12,734 bases of DNA from Bacillota bacterium. Lineage in GTDB: Bacteria; Bacillota; Clostridia; Oscillospirales; Ruminococcaceae. Below, in pieces: positions 1 through 7,398 of the stretch; position 1 is the first letter of the stretch; each line of letters begins with the position of its first letter. The notes under the pieces were generated by a model. The model made no database searches. It was not told where the DNA came from and saw only the letters and a program-made list of their open reading frames with translations. A program made the position numbers and the translations under genes. The stretch covers positions 1-12,734 of the forward strand of contig JAEXAZ010000035.1 of assembly GCA_023394255.1 (NCBI GenBank), in the 5' to 3' direction.

Positions 1-1
1 A

Positions 2-151
2 ATCTATGTGACGCCCCAGGATGATGAAATGTGCCTTGAAATCAAGATTTTTACGGGCGAAACCACCGAACGCTTTCTTTCAAAACTCCGAAGTCGTACG
101 GGACACACGTTTAAGAGAATGATCGAAGCTTACGAAAACTCCATTAAATAA
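2..151 (+). CDS. 3' end of an unrecognised protein (partial)
   Basis: The last 49 codons of a plus-strand gene that begins left of the window. The reading frame is open from base 2 and ends at a TAA at 149-151, fifteen bases before a strong terminator hairpin, as expected for the end of a transcription unit. The visible tail begins IYVTPQDDEMCLEIK and ends IEAYENSIK. It is mixed and charged, with no membrane segment, cysteine cluster or motif I can assign. I do not recognise the family and give no function. It is convergent with rqcH. Confidence 0.6.
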   Translation: MYVTPQDDEMCLEIKIFTGETTERFLSKLRSRTGHTFKRMIEAYENSIK

Positions 152-165
152 TTAAATGGAAAAAC

Positions 166-197
166 AAAGACGGACAGGCAATTGCCTGTCCGTCTTT
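166..197. terminator. Bidirectional terminator, perfect 32-bp palindrome
   Basis: Two 16-base arms pair perfectly around the centre at 181/182, reading AAAGACGGACAGGCAA on the left. A T-rich stretch follows on the plus side, and on the minus strand the hairpin continues into TTTGTTTTTCC. It therefore suits both converging genes: the unknown plus-strand gene ending at 151 and rqcH ending at 204. Factor-independent termination is inferred from structure alone. Confidence 0.85.
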
Positions 198-203
198 TCG
201 TAG

Positions 204-1964
204 TTATCTGTTTTGCGCCAGACGTTGGACCAGTTCCCCATCAGGGAGCACCACCGCGGTCTGATAAGGCTCGTAGAGCACGAGGCCGGGTTTTCCGGAA
301 GGATGTTTCCATACGTTCCGTACTTCCGTATAGTCAACGAGCACCTTTCCGGACTCCCGCGCCTTGGAATGGTATGCCGCAATCACGCAGGCCTGTTCCA
401 GTGTCCGGTCAGGGACCTTCCGCCCCTCTGTTATCACAATGACATGCGAGCCCGGAATTTTTTGCGTATGAAACCAAAGATCGCTGTTGCGGCTTTCCTT
501 TAATGTCAAAGAATCGTTCTGTGTATTATTTCTGCCGCACAAAATGGTAAACCCGTCGTCCGACAAAAAGCGGAGCGGGGGAAGCTTTTCCTCTTTCATG
601 CCGCGTTTTGCCGTTCTTTTCAGGTATCCGCCGGCCGCAAGCTCCGCGCGGATGGCAGTCAGCTCACTCTCCAGCGAGGCGCGTGAAAGTTCGTCAAAAA
701 CGCTTTCAAAATACTGCTGTTCCGCTTCGCCCTGTTCGATTAAGGCCCGCAGCTTTTTTTCCGCGGTATCGGCTTTCCGGTACTGTGCATAATACCGCTG
801 CGCGTTCTGTGACGGAGTCAGCCTCGGGTCCAGTTCTATTTGGACAGCAGGGCTTCCCTCCTGATAAAAATTCTCGAGCGACGCAATTTTCTGGCCTTTT
901 TCCAGACGGTACAAATTGGAGTTTATCAAATCCCCGTAAATTTTAAGCCGTTCCCGCTCGGTAGAAGTTTTTAACTCCTCCCGCTGGGCGGCAAGCTTCC
1001 TCGATGTCCGGTCGGCCAGATTCACCAGCAATTTGAGAAGGTCCGCACTGCGCTGGTGCATCCTGTCGATGCGGTCGCGCTCATTGTAAAAATGATCCAG
1101 CAAATCGCTGTAGGTGTCGTAAGAACGGCAGACCAGCGCATGGCCGTACTGGTTGATGTCAAGAAACGTAAAATCCTTTGGCTTCCCCGCCGCGTCAACC
1201 AGCATCGTCGGATTTGTTTCGTTTGCCGAAAGCCGGTCGATCAGCTGTGACAGATAGAATTTCAGCCGAATGAAGTGTTCTTCCGTCAGTTTTGAAACGG
1301 CCACTTCCGCTCCCCGCGCCGCATGATGCGCAATTTCCCGGCAGACAAGGGGCGATACGCCTTCAAGCGCCTGCAGAAGCGCTTTTGACAGTTCCAGATC
1401 GGGGCCCGCCTGTATCCGCTCAATGATCTGCGCCGGCGTAGCCTCAAAGAGGCTCAGCCGGTTCTGAGCGGGCACAAGCGTGTACGTCATCCCGGGCAAA
1501 ACCGGACGGACCCGGGACATCTCGTCGTTGATGCGTTTTATGGAATCCACAATCCGGCGGTCGGGGCCGATCAGGATAATGTTGCTGTGCCGCCCCATAA
1601 TTTCGACGGCAAGCGTCATAATAATCCGGTCCCCCAGTTCGTTCACTGTCTCAAAATCGAACTGCAGAATCCTGTCCAGTCCGACCTGCCGGATATCCAC
1701 AAGCTTTGCGCCGGTAAGATGCTTGCGCATCAGCATGCAGAACATCGGCGGCGATTTGGGGTTGTCCTGCGGCTGGGCGGTAAAATGCAGCCGCGGGTTG
1801 GATGCCGACGCGGAGATCAGCAGTTTATGGTTTCCGCCCTGCGCCCGCATCGCAACCACAATCGTTTCCTTGGCGGGCTGATGGATTTTATCCACCCGCC
1901 CGCCAAGGATCAGGCCGGTCAGTTCGTTTTTCAGTCGGTTCAGAAAGAGTCCATCTAAAGGCAT
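204..1964 (-). CDS. rqcH: RqcH / NFACT-family ribosome quality-control protein
   Basis: 586-aa cytosolic protein of the NFACT family (Rqc2/NEMF in eukaryotes, formerly annotated as fibronectin-binding protein A). In Bacillus, RqcH binds 50S subunits carrying a stalled peptidyl-tRNA and recruits tRNA-Ala to add a C-terminal poly-alanine degradation tag. The N-terminal NFACT-N domain begins MPLDGLFLNRL. The Asp-Arg pair needed for tRNA recruitment is present as D97-R98 in VGLDRIL. A charged coiled-coil middle (roughly 290-440) follows, then the NFACT-R domain with its hallmark DLWFHTQKIPGSHV at 495-508. Length is normal for the family. The ATG at 1964 has AGGAG six bases upstream (1971-1975). 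It lies 52 bases after the aminotransferase gene with no visible terminator between, so it is probably the last gene of that operon. The hairpin at 166-197 ends it. Confidence 0.93.
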   Translation of the reverse strand: MPLDGLFLNRLKNELTGLILGGRVDKIHQPAKETIVVAMRAQGGNHKLLISASASNPRLHFTAQPQDNPKSPPMFCMLMRKHLTGAKLVDIRQVGLDRILQFDFETVNELGDRIIMTLAVEIMGRHSNIILIGPDRRIVDSIKRINDEMSRVRPVLPGMTYTLVPAQNRLSLFEATPAQIIERIQAGPDLELSKALLQALEGVSPLVCREIAHHAARGAEVAVSKLTEEHFIRLKFYLSQLIDRLSANETNPTMLVDAAGKPKDFTFLDINQYGHALVCRSYDTYSDLLDHFYNERDRIDRMHQRSADLLKLLVNLADRTSRKLAAQREELKTSTERERLKIYGDLINSNLYRLEKGQKIASLENFYQEGSPAVQIELDPRLTPSQNAQRYYAQYRKADTAEKKLRALIEQGEAEQQYFESVFDELSRASLESELTAIRAELAAGGYLKRTAKRGMKEEKLPPLRFLSDDGFTILCGRNNTQNDSLTLKESRNSDLWFHTQKIPGSHVIVITEGRKVPDRTLEQACVIAAYHSKARESGKVLVDYTEVRNVWKHPSGKPGLVLYEPYQTAVVLPDGELVQRLAQNR

Positions 1965-2016
1965 AGTGTTCTCCTGTGTTCAGCTAATGTTAGAATTGTT
2001 CCATCTATTTTCCCGA

Positions 2017-3192
2017 TCAGTTGTTTTCAAGCGTATGAATAAACCGCTCAATCCGTTTCAGGGCTTCCACCAGATGGTTGACCGAGTAGGAATAGGATAC
2101 GCGGACAAACCCTTCGCCGCTTTGCCCGAAAGCGTCTCCCGGAACAACCGCGACATGCTCCGCCTCGAGCAGCTTCATGCAGAATTCGTTGCTGGTCATG
2201 CCGGTTTTTTGGATGCAGGGGAATACATAAAACGCGCCTTCCGGCTCAAAACAACTCATCCCGATGCGGTTGAAGCCTTCCACTACAAGGCGGCGGCGCA
2301 TGTCATATTCGTCCCGCATCCGCTCAATATCGGTATCACAGTGGCGCAGGGCTTCAATCGCGGCGTACTGGCTGGTGGTCGGCGCGCACATGATGGCAAA
2401 CTGGTGCAGTTTCACCATCTGCCCGATCACCGGTTCCGGGCCCACGGCATAGCCGAGACGCCAGCCTGTCATCGCGTAAGCTTTGGAAAAGCCGTTGACT
2501 ACGATAGTCCGCTCTTTCATGCCCTCGATCGACGCGAAAGACACATGCCTTTCATCGCCGTAAGTAAGTTCCGCGTAAATTTCATCGGACAGCACCATAA
2601 TATCGGTGCCGCGCAGGACCTCCGCAATTTCTTCCAGATGCCTGCGGCGCATGATGCCGCCGGTAGGGTTGTTGGGAAACGGCAGGATCAGGAGCTTTGT
2701 TTTCGGCGTAATGGCCGCCTGAAGCTGCCGTGCGGTCAGCCGGAAGGAATCCTCCGCTTTTGTGGCAATCGGCACGGGCACGCCGCCGGTCAGCCGGGTA
2801 ATCGGGTCGTAACAGACGAAGGACGGTTCCACCACCAGCACTTCGTCGCCCGGCTCCACAATTGCCCGGATGCAAAGGTCGATCGCCTCGCTGCCGCCGA
2901 CCGTGATAAACACTTCCCGCTTCGGATCGTAGTCGATGGAAAAACGGCGGTTCAGATAATTCGAAATTTCCGTCCGCAGCGCAATCAAACCGGCGTTCGC
3001 GGTATACCAGGTATGTCCTTTTTCAAGGCTTTCAATGCCCGCACGGCGGATGCTCCACGGCGTTTTAAAATCCGGCTCGCCGACCCCCAGCGAAATGACA
3101 TCCTTCATTTCCGACGCAATATCAAAAAAGCGGCGGATGCCGGAGGGTTTCAGCTGCACCGCGCGCTGGCTCAGCACCTTTGAATAATCCAT
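2017..3192 (-). CDS. PLP-dependent class I/II aminotransferase
   Basis: 391-aa fold-type I aminotransferase of the aspartate aminotransferase subgroup, which moves an amino group between an amino acid and a 2-oxo acid using pyridoxal phosphate. Visible hallmarks are SLGVGEPDF (34-42), NNPTGG with Asn175, SDEIYAELTY with Asp203 and Tyr206, the PLP-binding Lys237 in SKAYAMTGWRLGY, and the substrate-carboxylate Arg364 in FVRVSYS. Length is typical. The substrate cannot be read from sequence; PatA-like or aspartate/aromatic activity is plausible. The ATG at 3192 shares one base with the stop codon of the preceding Lrp-type gene (TGATG). A GTG at 3195 would add one Met and lies 10 rather than 13 bases from the GGGAGG ribosome-binding site, so either start is possible. 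That site sits in a palindrome (3196-3212). The regulator-enzyme overlap suggests co-expression. Confidence 0.9.
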   Translation of the reverse strand: MDYSKVLSQRAVQLKPSGIRRFFDIASEMKDVISLGVGEPDFKTPWSIRRAGIESLEKGHTWYTANAGLIALRTEISNYLNRRFSIDYDPKREVFITVGGSEAIDLCIRAIVEPGDEVLVVEPSFVCYDPITRLTGGVPVPIATKAEDSFRLTARQLQAAITPKTKLLILPFPNNPTGGIMRRRHLEEIAEVLRGTDIMVLSDEIYAELTYGDERHVSFASIEGMKERTIVVNGFSKAYAMTGWRLGYAVGPEPVIGQMVKLHQFAIMCAPTTSQYAAIEALRHCDTDIERMRDEYDMRRRLVVEGFNRIGMSCFEPEGAFYVFPCIQKTGMTSNEFCMKLLEAEHVAVVPGDAFGQSGEGFVRVSYSYSVNHLVEALKRIERFIHTLENN

Positions 3193-3686
3193 CACAGGGA
3201 GGTAACCTCCCTCTCGTCCTCATTGTCCTCCACCATCATAATTCCGCGTTCCTTATATTTGCGCAGAATAAAATGGGTGGATGTGGACTGGACCGGTTCC
3301 AGCGGAGCCAGCCGGTGCGCGACAAACAGCGCGATCTCTTTGAACGTTTTCCCGCTGATGGTCAGCGCGATATCGTATCCGCCGCTCATCAGGTAACAGG
3401 TTTCCACCTCGCGGAACTGCGAAATGGTATAGGCAATCTCCTCAAATCCCATCACGCCGTTGGGGATGACTTTGAGTTCGATTCTGGCGCCGACCAGATC
3501 TCGTCCGGTTTTATCCCAGTCGACCAGCGCCCTGTATCCTTTGATAATTCCTTTCTTTTCACAATCCGCTATGGCGTCCGCCACTTCCTGCTCGGAAGCC
3601 CCGACCATAGTCGCTATCTGTGCGTTCGAAAGCTTCGCGTTATCCGCGAGCAGTCTGAGCATTTTTTCAATATCCTGTTCTTTCAC
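3192..3686 (-). CDS. Lrp/AsnC-family transcriptional regulator
   Basis: 164-aa DNA-binding regulator of the feast/famine (Lrp/AsnC) family, which typically senses an amino acid and acts as dimers or octamers. An N-terminal winged helix-turn-helix (about 5-55, with LSNAQIATMVGASEQEVADAI) is followed by a RAM/AsnC ligand-binding domain (about 67-142) with the signature MSGGYDIALTISG at 100-112. The last 15 residues are strongly acidic (VEDNEDERE), which is unusual for the family. I chose the GTG at 3686: AAAGGAG at 3696-3702 is nine bases away, whereas the longer frame would begin at a TTG at 3695 touching that site. It starts 38 bases after the PHP gene and overlaps the aminotransferase start. 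It may regulate its own operon; that is inference. Confidence 0.9.
   Translation of the reverse strand: MKEQDIEKMLRLLADNAKLSNAQIATMVGASEQEVADAIADCEKKGIIKGYRALVDWDKTGRDLVGARIELKVIPNGVMGFEEIAYTISQFREVETCYLMSGGYDIALTISGKTFKEIALFVAHRLAPLEPVQSTSTHFILRKYKERGIMMVEDNEDEREVTSL
3196..3212 (-). promoter_or_regulatory. Palindrome containing the aminotransferase ribosome-binding site
   Basis: AGGGAGGT and ACCTCCCT form perfect 8-base arms around a single central base, inside the last codons of the Lrp-type gene. In the mRNA, AGGGAGG could pair with CCUCCCU across a 3-base loop. The 5' arm is the only good Shine-Dalgarno sequence for the aminotransferase. Ribosomes finishing the upstream gene would open the hairpin, so it fits translational coupling. 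It could equally be a DNA-binding site or chance. Confidence 0.5.
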
Positions 3687-3724
3687 AAAGCACAACTCCT
3701 TTATGTTTTTACGCAGACGCTGCC

Positions 3725-4543
3725 TCAGATGATTTTCATCTGGAGCGGCTGGCGCTGTTTATAAAATGTAAAATAAGAAAACCCGGCGTCCAGAAGCATC
3801 TGCATCGCGGTGTCGATTCCCCGCCCGACCGCGTCCGCGGAATGTGCGTCGGAGCCGAGCGTAATATATTCGCCGCCAAGCTCCCGGTATCGTTTGACGT
3901 ACCGGATTCCCGGCATGGTATCCCCAAGGGGCTGCGAAAGCCCGGAAGTATTGATTTCAATTGCGCGCCCCGTCTGCGCGACCGTACGCAGGATCTGATC
4001 AATCTGGTCCTCGTACCGGCCAAGGCCAACCTGAATGTTGTGTGTGCCCGTAATATACCGCAGCGGATAGGTCAAATGGCCGACCGTATCGAAATTCCCC
4101 CATTCGGCAACCTTGATTAAATAGGAAAAATACCAGCAAAGGTATTCGTCAAGCTCCCCGGCCGTCCATTCGGAAAAGTTGCTGAAATAAATATCTTCCC
4201 CCCGGGCAGAATTATGCTGGGAAACCATGACCATATCAAACGGGAACCGGCTGAGCACGCGTTCTGTAAGCTGCCTGTCATACAGCACATCAGACAGCTC
4301 GACACCCGCCATGACCGCCAGGCGCCCGTTAAAAATGCGTTTCGCCTTGTTGACGTCAAAGACGGACTGTGTGATCCTCATCTCGTACCTGTCTTTTTCG
4401 TAGTCTTTCAGTTCGCAGTGGTCTGTGACACAAATCCCGGAAACCCCGGCTTCGATCGCCTTTTCACACATAAAGGTAACCGAGTGGCTGGCATCAAAGG
4501 AATTTTCGGAATGTGTATGGCTGTCGAAAAGATTAATGAACAA
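3725..4543 (-). CDS. PHP-domain phosphatase, HisJ/HisK (histidinol-phosphatase) type
   Basis: 272-aa metal-dependent phosphoesterase of the PHP superfamily. The family includes the histidinol-phosphate phosphatase of histidine biosynthesis (HisJ/HisK). Metal-binding motifs appear in the expected order: HTH with H9 and H11, TDH with D41-H42, E82 in AGVELS, H110 in SQHNS, H156 in GHL, and the final GSDAH with D232 and H234. I chose the TTG at 4543: GAGGGG at 4550-4555 lies six bases upstream and the protein then opens directly on FINLFDSHTHS, as the family does. The frame runs on upstream to 4648, but those 35 residues do not resemble PHP proteins and would cross the -10 region. No other histidine gene is in the window, so the true substrate may differ. 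It is the first gene of the minus-strand operon leading to rqcH. Confidence 0.87.
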   Translation of the reverse strand: MFINLFDSHTHSENSFDASHSVTFMCEKAIEAGVSGICVTDHCELKDYEKDRYEMRITQSVFDVNKAKRIFNGRLAVMAGVELSDVLYDRQLTERVLSRFPFDMVMVSQHNSARGEDIYFSNFSEWTAGELDEYLCWYFSYLIKVAEWGNFDTVGHLTYPLRYITGTHNIQVGLGRYEDQIDQILRTVAQTGRAIEINTSGLSQPLGDTMPGIRYVKRYRELGGEYITLGSDAHSADAVGRGIDTAMQMLLDAGFSYFTFYKQRQPLQMKII

Positions 4544-4634
4544 CGTTATCCCCTCACTTCTGTCATGAAGACCTGTTTCCGCACCGCCATAAGGAGAAAT
4601 CCTGCTTCCTCCAGAAAAGGTATGAAATGTTATT

Positions 4635-4695
4635 TTAGTATAGCACAAACTGCTTGAAATAGTATAGTATTTTTGTAAATATCGTGTTATACTAA
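4635..4695. promoter_or_regulatory. Divergent promoter region, mirror-image extended -10 boxes
   Basis: The minus strand carries TGCTATACT (-10 at 4637-4642) for the PHP operon and the plus strand TGTTATACT (-10 at 4688-4693) for the ACT-UPF0210 pair. Both have the TGn extension. The 12-base blocks at 4635-4646 and 4684-4695 are inverted copies with 11 of 12 bases matching, 37 bases apart. The -35 positions at 17-base spacing (4660-4665 and 4665-4670) both read TAGTAT on the plus strand, poor matches to TTGACA, so the promoters may depend on the extended -10 or on an activator. Confidence 0.65.
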
Positions 4696-4710
4696 TTCTG
4701 TTGTTTTGTC

Positions 4711-4738
4711 AATTCACCCGAAAAGGGGTGCAATTTTT
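4711..4738 (+). promoter_or_regulatory. Leader hairpin followed by a T run, before the ACT gene
   Basis: AATTCACCC (4711-4719) can pair with GGGTG-c-AATT (4726-4735) across GAAAAG, with one bulged C. The T run 4734-4738 follows, and the GGGGAGGT ribosome-binding site begins at 4739. It resembles a short attenuator-type terminator or a hairpin that sets access to the ribosome. The stem is modest and no alternative antiterminator is obvious. Confidence 0.4.
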
Positions 4739-4754
4739 GGGGAGGTAACACGAT

Positions 4755-5024
4755 ATGCGTGCTGTTTTAACTGTCATAGGCAAAGATCGGGTGGGTATCA
4801 TGGCGAAAGTTTCCAATCAATGCGCGGACTGCAACGCCAATATTATTGAGGTCACACAGACCGTCCTGCAGGAGCTGTTCTGCATGATCATGATGATCGA
4901 TATCTCCAATGTAAACTGTGAATTGTCCGAGCTGGTTGCCAAAATGGACGAACTGGGCAGGGAATCCGGCCTGTCGATTCATGTGATGCATGAGGATATC
5001 TTTAATTCCATGCACCGCATCTGA
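4755..5024 (+). CDS. ACT-domain protein (UPF0237 / GcvR-like)
   Basis: 89-aa protein made of a single ACT domain, the small fold that binds amino acids and controls enzymes or regulators. It opens MRAVLTVIGKDRVGIMAKVS, the usual first strand and ligand loop of UPF0237, followed by ANIIEVTQTV and a second strand FCMIMMIDIS. Full length for the family. GGGGAGGT lies nine bases before the ATG, a strong site. The gene is followed 30 bases later by the UPF0210 gene, and this two-gene order is widely conserved in Firmicutes and streptococci. It has no DNA-binding domain, so it probably works by binding a partner protein, perhaps its neighbour. The ligand is unknown. Confidence 0.9.
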   Translation: MRAVLTVIGKDRVGIMAKVSNQCADCNANIIEVTQTVLQELFCMIMMIDISNVNCELSELVAKMDELGRESGLSIHVMHEDIFNSMHRI

Positions 5025-5054
5025 CCTTCACTTTACATAAAGGAGCCTGTCTAT

Positions 5055-6413
5055 ATGCTGAATACCAGTGATATTCTGGAAACGATCAGAATGATACAGG
5101 ATCAGAACCTCGATATCCGCACCATTACCATGGGGATTTCCCTGCTGGACTGTGCGGACGGCGATATCAGCCGGTCCTGTGAAAAAATTTATCAAAAAAT
5201 CACCCGGTGTGCAAAAGACCTTGTCAAAACCGGTGAAGCGCTTGAAATGGAGTATGGAATCCCGATTATCAACAAGCGGATTTCCGTTACCCCAATCGCG
5301 ATGCTGGTCGCCGCTTCGGGAGGCGACCCGGTTCAGTACGCGCTGACGCTGGAAAAAGCCGCGGTTGAAGTCGGCGTAAACTTTATCGGCGGATTCTCCG
5401 CCCTCGTGCACAAAGGATTTGCCGCGGGGGACGAGGCGCTGATCAACGCGATTCCGGAGGCATTGTCCCAGACCTCTCATGTCTGTGCCTCCGTCAATAT
5501 CGGCACCACAAAGGCCGGTATCAACCTCGACGCCGTAAAAATAATGGGGAACATCATCCGCCGCTGTGCCGAAATCACCGCCAGCCGCCAGTGTGTGGCG
5601 GCTTCCAAACTGGTGGTGTTCTGCAACGCGCCGGAAGACAACCCCTTTATGGCGGGCGCTTTTCACGGCGCCGGGGAGCCTGACTGCGTCATCAACGTGG
5701 GGGTTTCCGGTCCCGGCGTTGTTCGGGCCGCACTGGCCGCGGCGCCGGAGAATATCGACATTACCGCGGTTGCTGAAATCATCAAGAAAACCGCTTTCAA
5801 AATTACCCGTGTCGGCCAGCTGATCGGTACCGAGGCGAGCCGCCGTTTAGGGGTTCCGTTCGGCATTGTGGACCTGTCGCTGGCCCCCACCCCCGCCGTG
5901 GGGGATTCCGTCGCCCACATCATCGAGGAGATCGGCATTGACATCTGCGGAGGCTGCGGAACAACCGCCGCGCTCGCCATGCTCAACGACGCGGTGAAAA
6001 AAGGCGGCGTTATGGCTTCCTCGTCTGTCGGCGGCCTTTCCGGCGCATTTATCCCGGTTTCCGAGGATGCGGGCATGATCGCCGCGGCACGCTGCGGCGC
6101 GCTGCACATCGAAAAACTGGAAGCAATGACCGCCGTCTGCTCAGTCGGCCTCGATATGATTGCCGTTCCGGGAGATACGCCCGCCGAAGTAATTGCCGGG
6201 ATTATTGCCGATGAAGCGGCAATCGGCATGGTGAATTACAAAACGACCGCCGTCCGCATTATCCCGGCGATCGGGGTGAAAGACGGGGAGGAGCTCGAAT
6301 TCGGAGGCCTGTTCGGCACCGCGCCGGTCATGCCGGTCAGCAGGGTTTCCCCGGCTAAATTTATCAACCGCGGCGGACATATTCCCGCCCCGCTCCAGAG
6401 TTTAAAGAACTGA
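5055..6413 (+). CDS. UPF0210 (PFL family, DUF711) protein
   Basis: 452-aa cytosolic protein of UPF0210/DUF711, whose members of known structure have a fold related to pyruvate formate-lyase. It opens MLNTSDILETIRMIQDQNLDIRTITMGISL and ends with the family's conserved tail RGGHIPAPLQSLKN (439-452). Glycine-rich stretches include GGDPVQYALTLEKAA, the CGGCGTT region with Cys298 and Cys301, and GGLSGAFIPVSED. The canonical C-terminal RVxGY-type glycyl-radical motif is not visible and no radical-SAM activase lies nearby, so radical chemistry is not supported here. Length is full. AAAGGAG precedes the ATG. It follows the ACT gene by 30 bases in an apparent operon, which suggests amino-acid or one-carbon control of an unknown activity. 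The hairpin at 6435-6474 ends the unit. Confidence 0.9.
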   Translation: MLNTSDILETIRMIQDQNLDIRTITMGISLLDCADGDISRSCEKIYQKITRCAKDLVKTGEALEMEYGIPIINKRISVTPIAMLVAASGGDPVQYALTLEKAAVEVGVNFIGGFSALVHKGFAAGDEALINAIPEALSQTSHVCASVNIGTTKAGINLDAVKIMGNIIRRCAEITASRQCVAASKLVVFCNAPEDNPFMAGAFHGAGEPDCVINVGVSGPGVVRAALAAAPENIDITAVAEIIKKTAFKITRVGQLIGTEASRRLGVPFGIVDLSLAPTPAVGDSVAHIIEEIGIDICGGCGTTAALAMLNDAVKKGGVMASSSVGGLSGAFIPVSEDAGMIAAARCGALHIEKLEAMTAVCSVGLDMIAVPGDTPAEVIAGIIADEAAIGMVNYKTTAVRIIPAIGVKDGEELEFGGLFGTAPVMPVSRVSPAKFINRGGHIPAPLQSLKN

Positions 6414-6434
6414 TCAAACTTTGCAGTCTCAATA

Positions 6435-6474
6435 AAAGAGCGCCGGGTCTGCGACTGCGGACCCGGCGCTCTTT
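6435..6474. terminator. GC-rich bidirectional terminator
   Basis: AAAGAGCGCCGGGTC (6435-6449) pairs perfectly with 6460-6474 across a 10-base loop. The plus side follows with TTTC and the minus side with TTTTATT. It lies between the converging UPF0210 gene (ends 6413) and ispE (ends 6483) and probably stops both transcripts. Confidence 0.85.
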
Positions 6475-6482
6475 CTATGTAT

Positions 6483-7370
6483 CTATTCAACTACCTGTAT
6501 CACTTCGGCCCCATGCGGGACCGGACGCGCAAGCAGCACACAATTTGCTCTATTGTAAAGCTTTCGCATACAACGTTTTGCCAGCCATCGGCTTTCAAAG
6601 ATTCCAAATACCGCCGACCCGCTGCCGCTCATTAAAGAACCCAGCGCTCCCGCGCCCAGCATCATGCTTTTCAGTTCCGGAATTTCCCGCAGTTCCGCCG
6701 TATCCTCCAGCACGTTGCCCAAATGGGACGCGGCCCCTTTGACATCTCCCGCTTTGACAGCGCGGACAAGGCTCTCTACATCCGGATGCCGCACACCAAT
6801 CAGCCGGTCATAGCGGCGAAAGCTCTCCGGCGTTGAAATCCCGGATGCCGGCTGTGCGATCAGCAGGAGGCAGTCCGGCAAATCCGGCAGCGGCTCAAAC
6901 CGTTCCCCGATGCCCCGCGCCCTCCTGGTTCCCCCCGCGAGGCAAAACGGCACATCCGCGCCGACCGTTACGCCAATCCGGCAGAGGGCCTCCAAATCCG
7001 CATTGACCTCATAAAGCACGTTCAAAGCCGCCAATACCCCCGCGGCATCGGCGCTGCCGCCGCCCAGACCGGCCTGCACAGGCACCCTCTTGCAGATATC
7101 AATTTCAATCCCGCGGTCGTCAATTCCAAAGGTATCAAAAAATTTCAGAGCTGCAATATAAGCATGATTTGTTTCATCGCATGGGACGCGCGGGCGGTCG
7201 CAGAAGACCAGGATTCCATCCTGAACCCGCTTTTTAACGGTGATCGTGTCGCACAAGTCGATTGCCTGCAAAACGGTATCCATTTCATGATATCCATTCG
7301 GCAGGATGCCGGTAATATCAAGGGAAAGATTGATTTTGCCGGGGGCGCCTGCGACCACTGACTTTTTCAT
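6483..7370 (-). CDS. ispE: 4-diphosphocytidyl-2-C-methyl-D-erythritol kinase
   Basis: 295-aa GHMP-family kinase that phosphorylates the 2-hydroxyl of CDP-methylerythritol with ATP, the fourth step of the MEP route to isopentenyl diphosphate. It shows the N-terminal APGKINLSLDI with Lys12, NGYHEMDTV, the ATP-binding glycine-rich loop GLGGGSADAAG (101-111), the catalytic Asp139 in GADVPFCLAGG, and the C-terminal GHMP motif LMSGSGSAVFG (246-256). Length is normal. I chose the ATG at 7370, which has CGGAGG upstream; the same frame is open to 7565, but the extra 65 residues overlap the NIF3 gene and do not resemble IspE. It begins 28 bases after NIF3 and is the last gene of the operon. Its pairing with NIF3/TrmK is probably co-transcription rather than shared function. 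Confidence 0.95.
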   Translation of the reverse strand: MKKSVVAGAPGKINLSLDITGILPNGYHEMDTVLQAIDLCDTITVKKRVQDGILVFCDRPRVPCDETNHAYIAALKFFDTFGIDDRGIEIDICKRVPVQAGLGGGSADAAGVLAALNVLYEVNADLEALCRIGVTVGADVPFCLAGGTRRARGIGERFEPLPDLPDCLLLIAQPASGISTPESFRRYDRLIGVRHPDVESLVRAVKAGDVKGAASHLGNVLEDTAELREIPELKSMMLGAGALGSLMSGSGSAVFGIFESRWLAKRCMRKLYNRANCVLLARPVPHGAEVIQVVE

Positions 7371-7398
7371 ATCTGATTTCCTCCGTTTATGCGGACGG

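Noticed and set aside
1966..3183. Long plus-strand open frame (405 codons) opposite the aminotransferase gene
   Set aside because: The minus-strand frame encodes a complete aminotransferase with all catalytic motifs. The plus-strand translation is rich in His, Arg and Phe with no recognisable domain, as expected for an antisense shadow in GC-biased coding DNA.
4544..4648. N-terminal extension of the PHP phosphatase to 4648
   Set aside because: The extra 35 residues have no family similarity and would include the predicted -10 box. The TTG at 4543 has a well-placed GAGGGG site.
5055..6413. Active glycyl-radical enzyme in the UPF0210 gene
   Set aside because: The typical C-terminal RVxGY glycyl-radical motif is not seen and no radical-SAM activase lies in the window; only fold similarity to pyruvate formate-lyase is known for the family.
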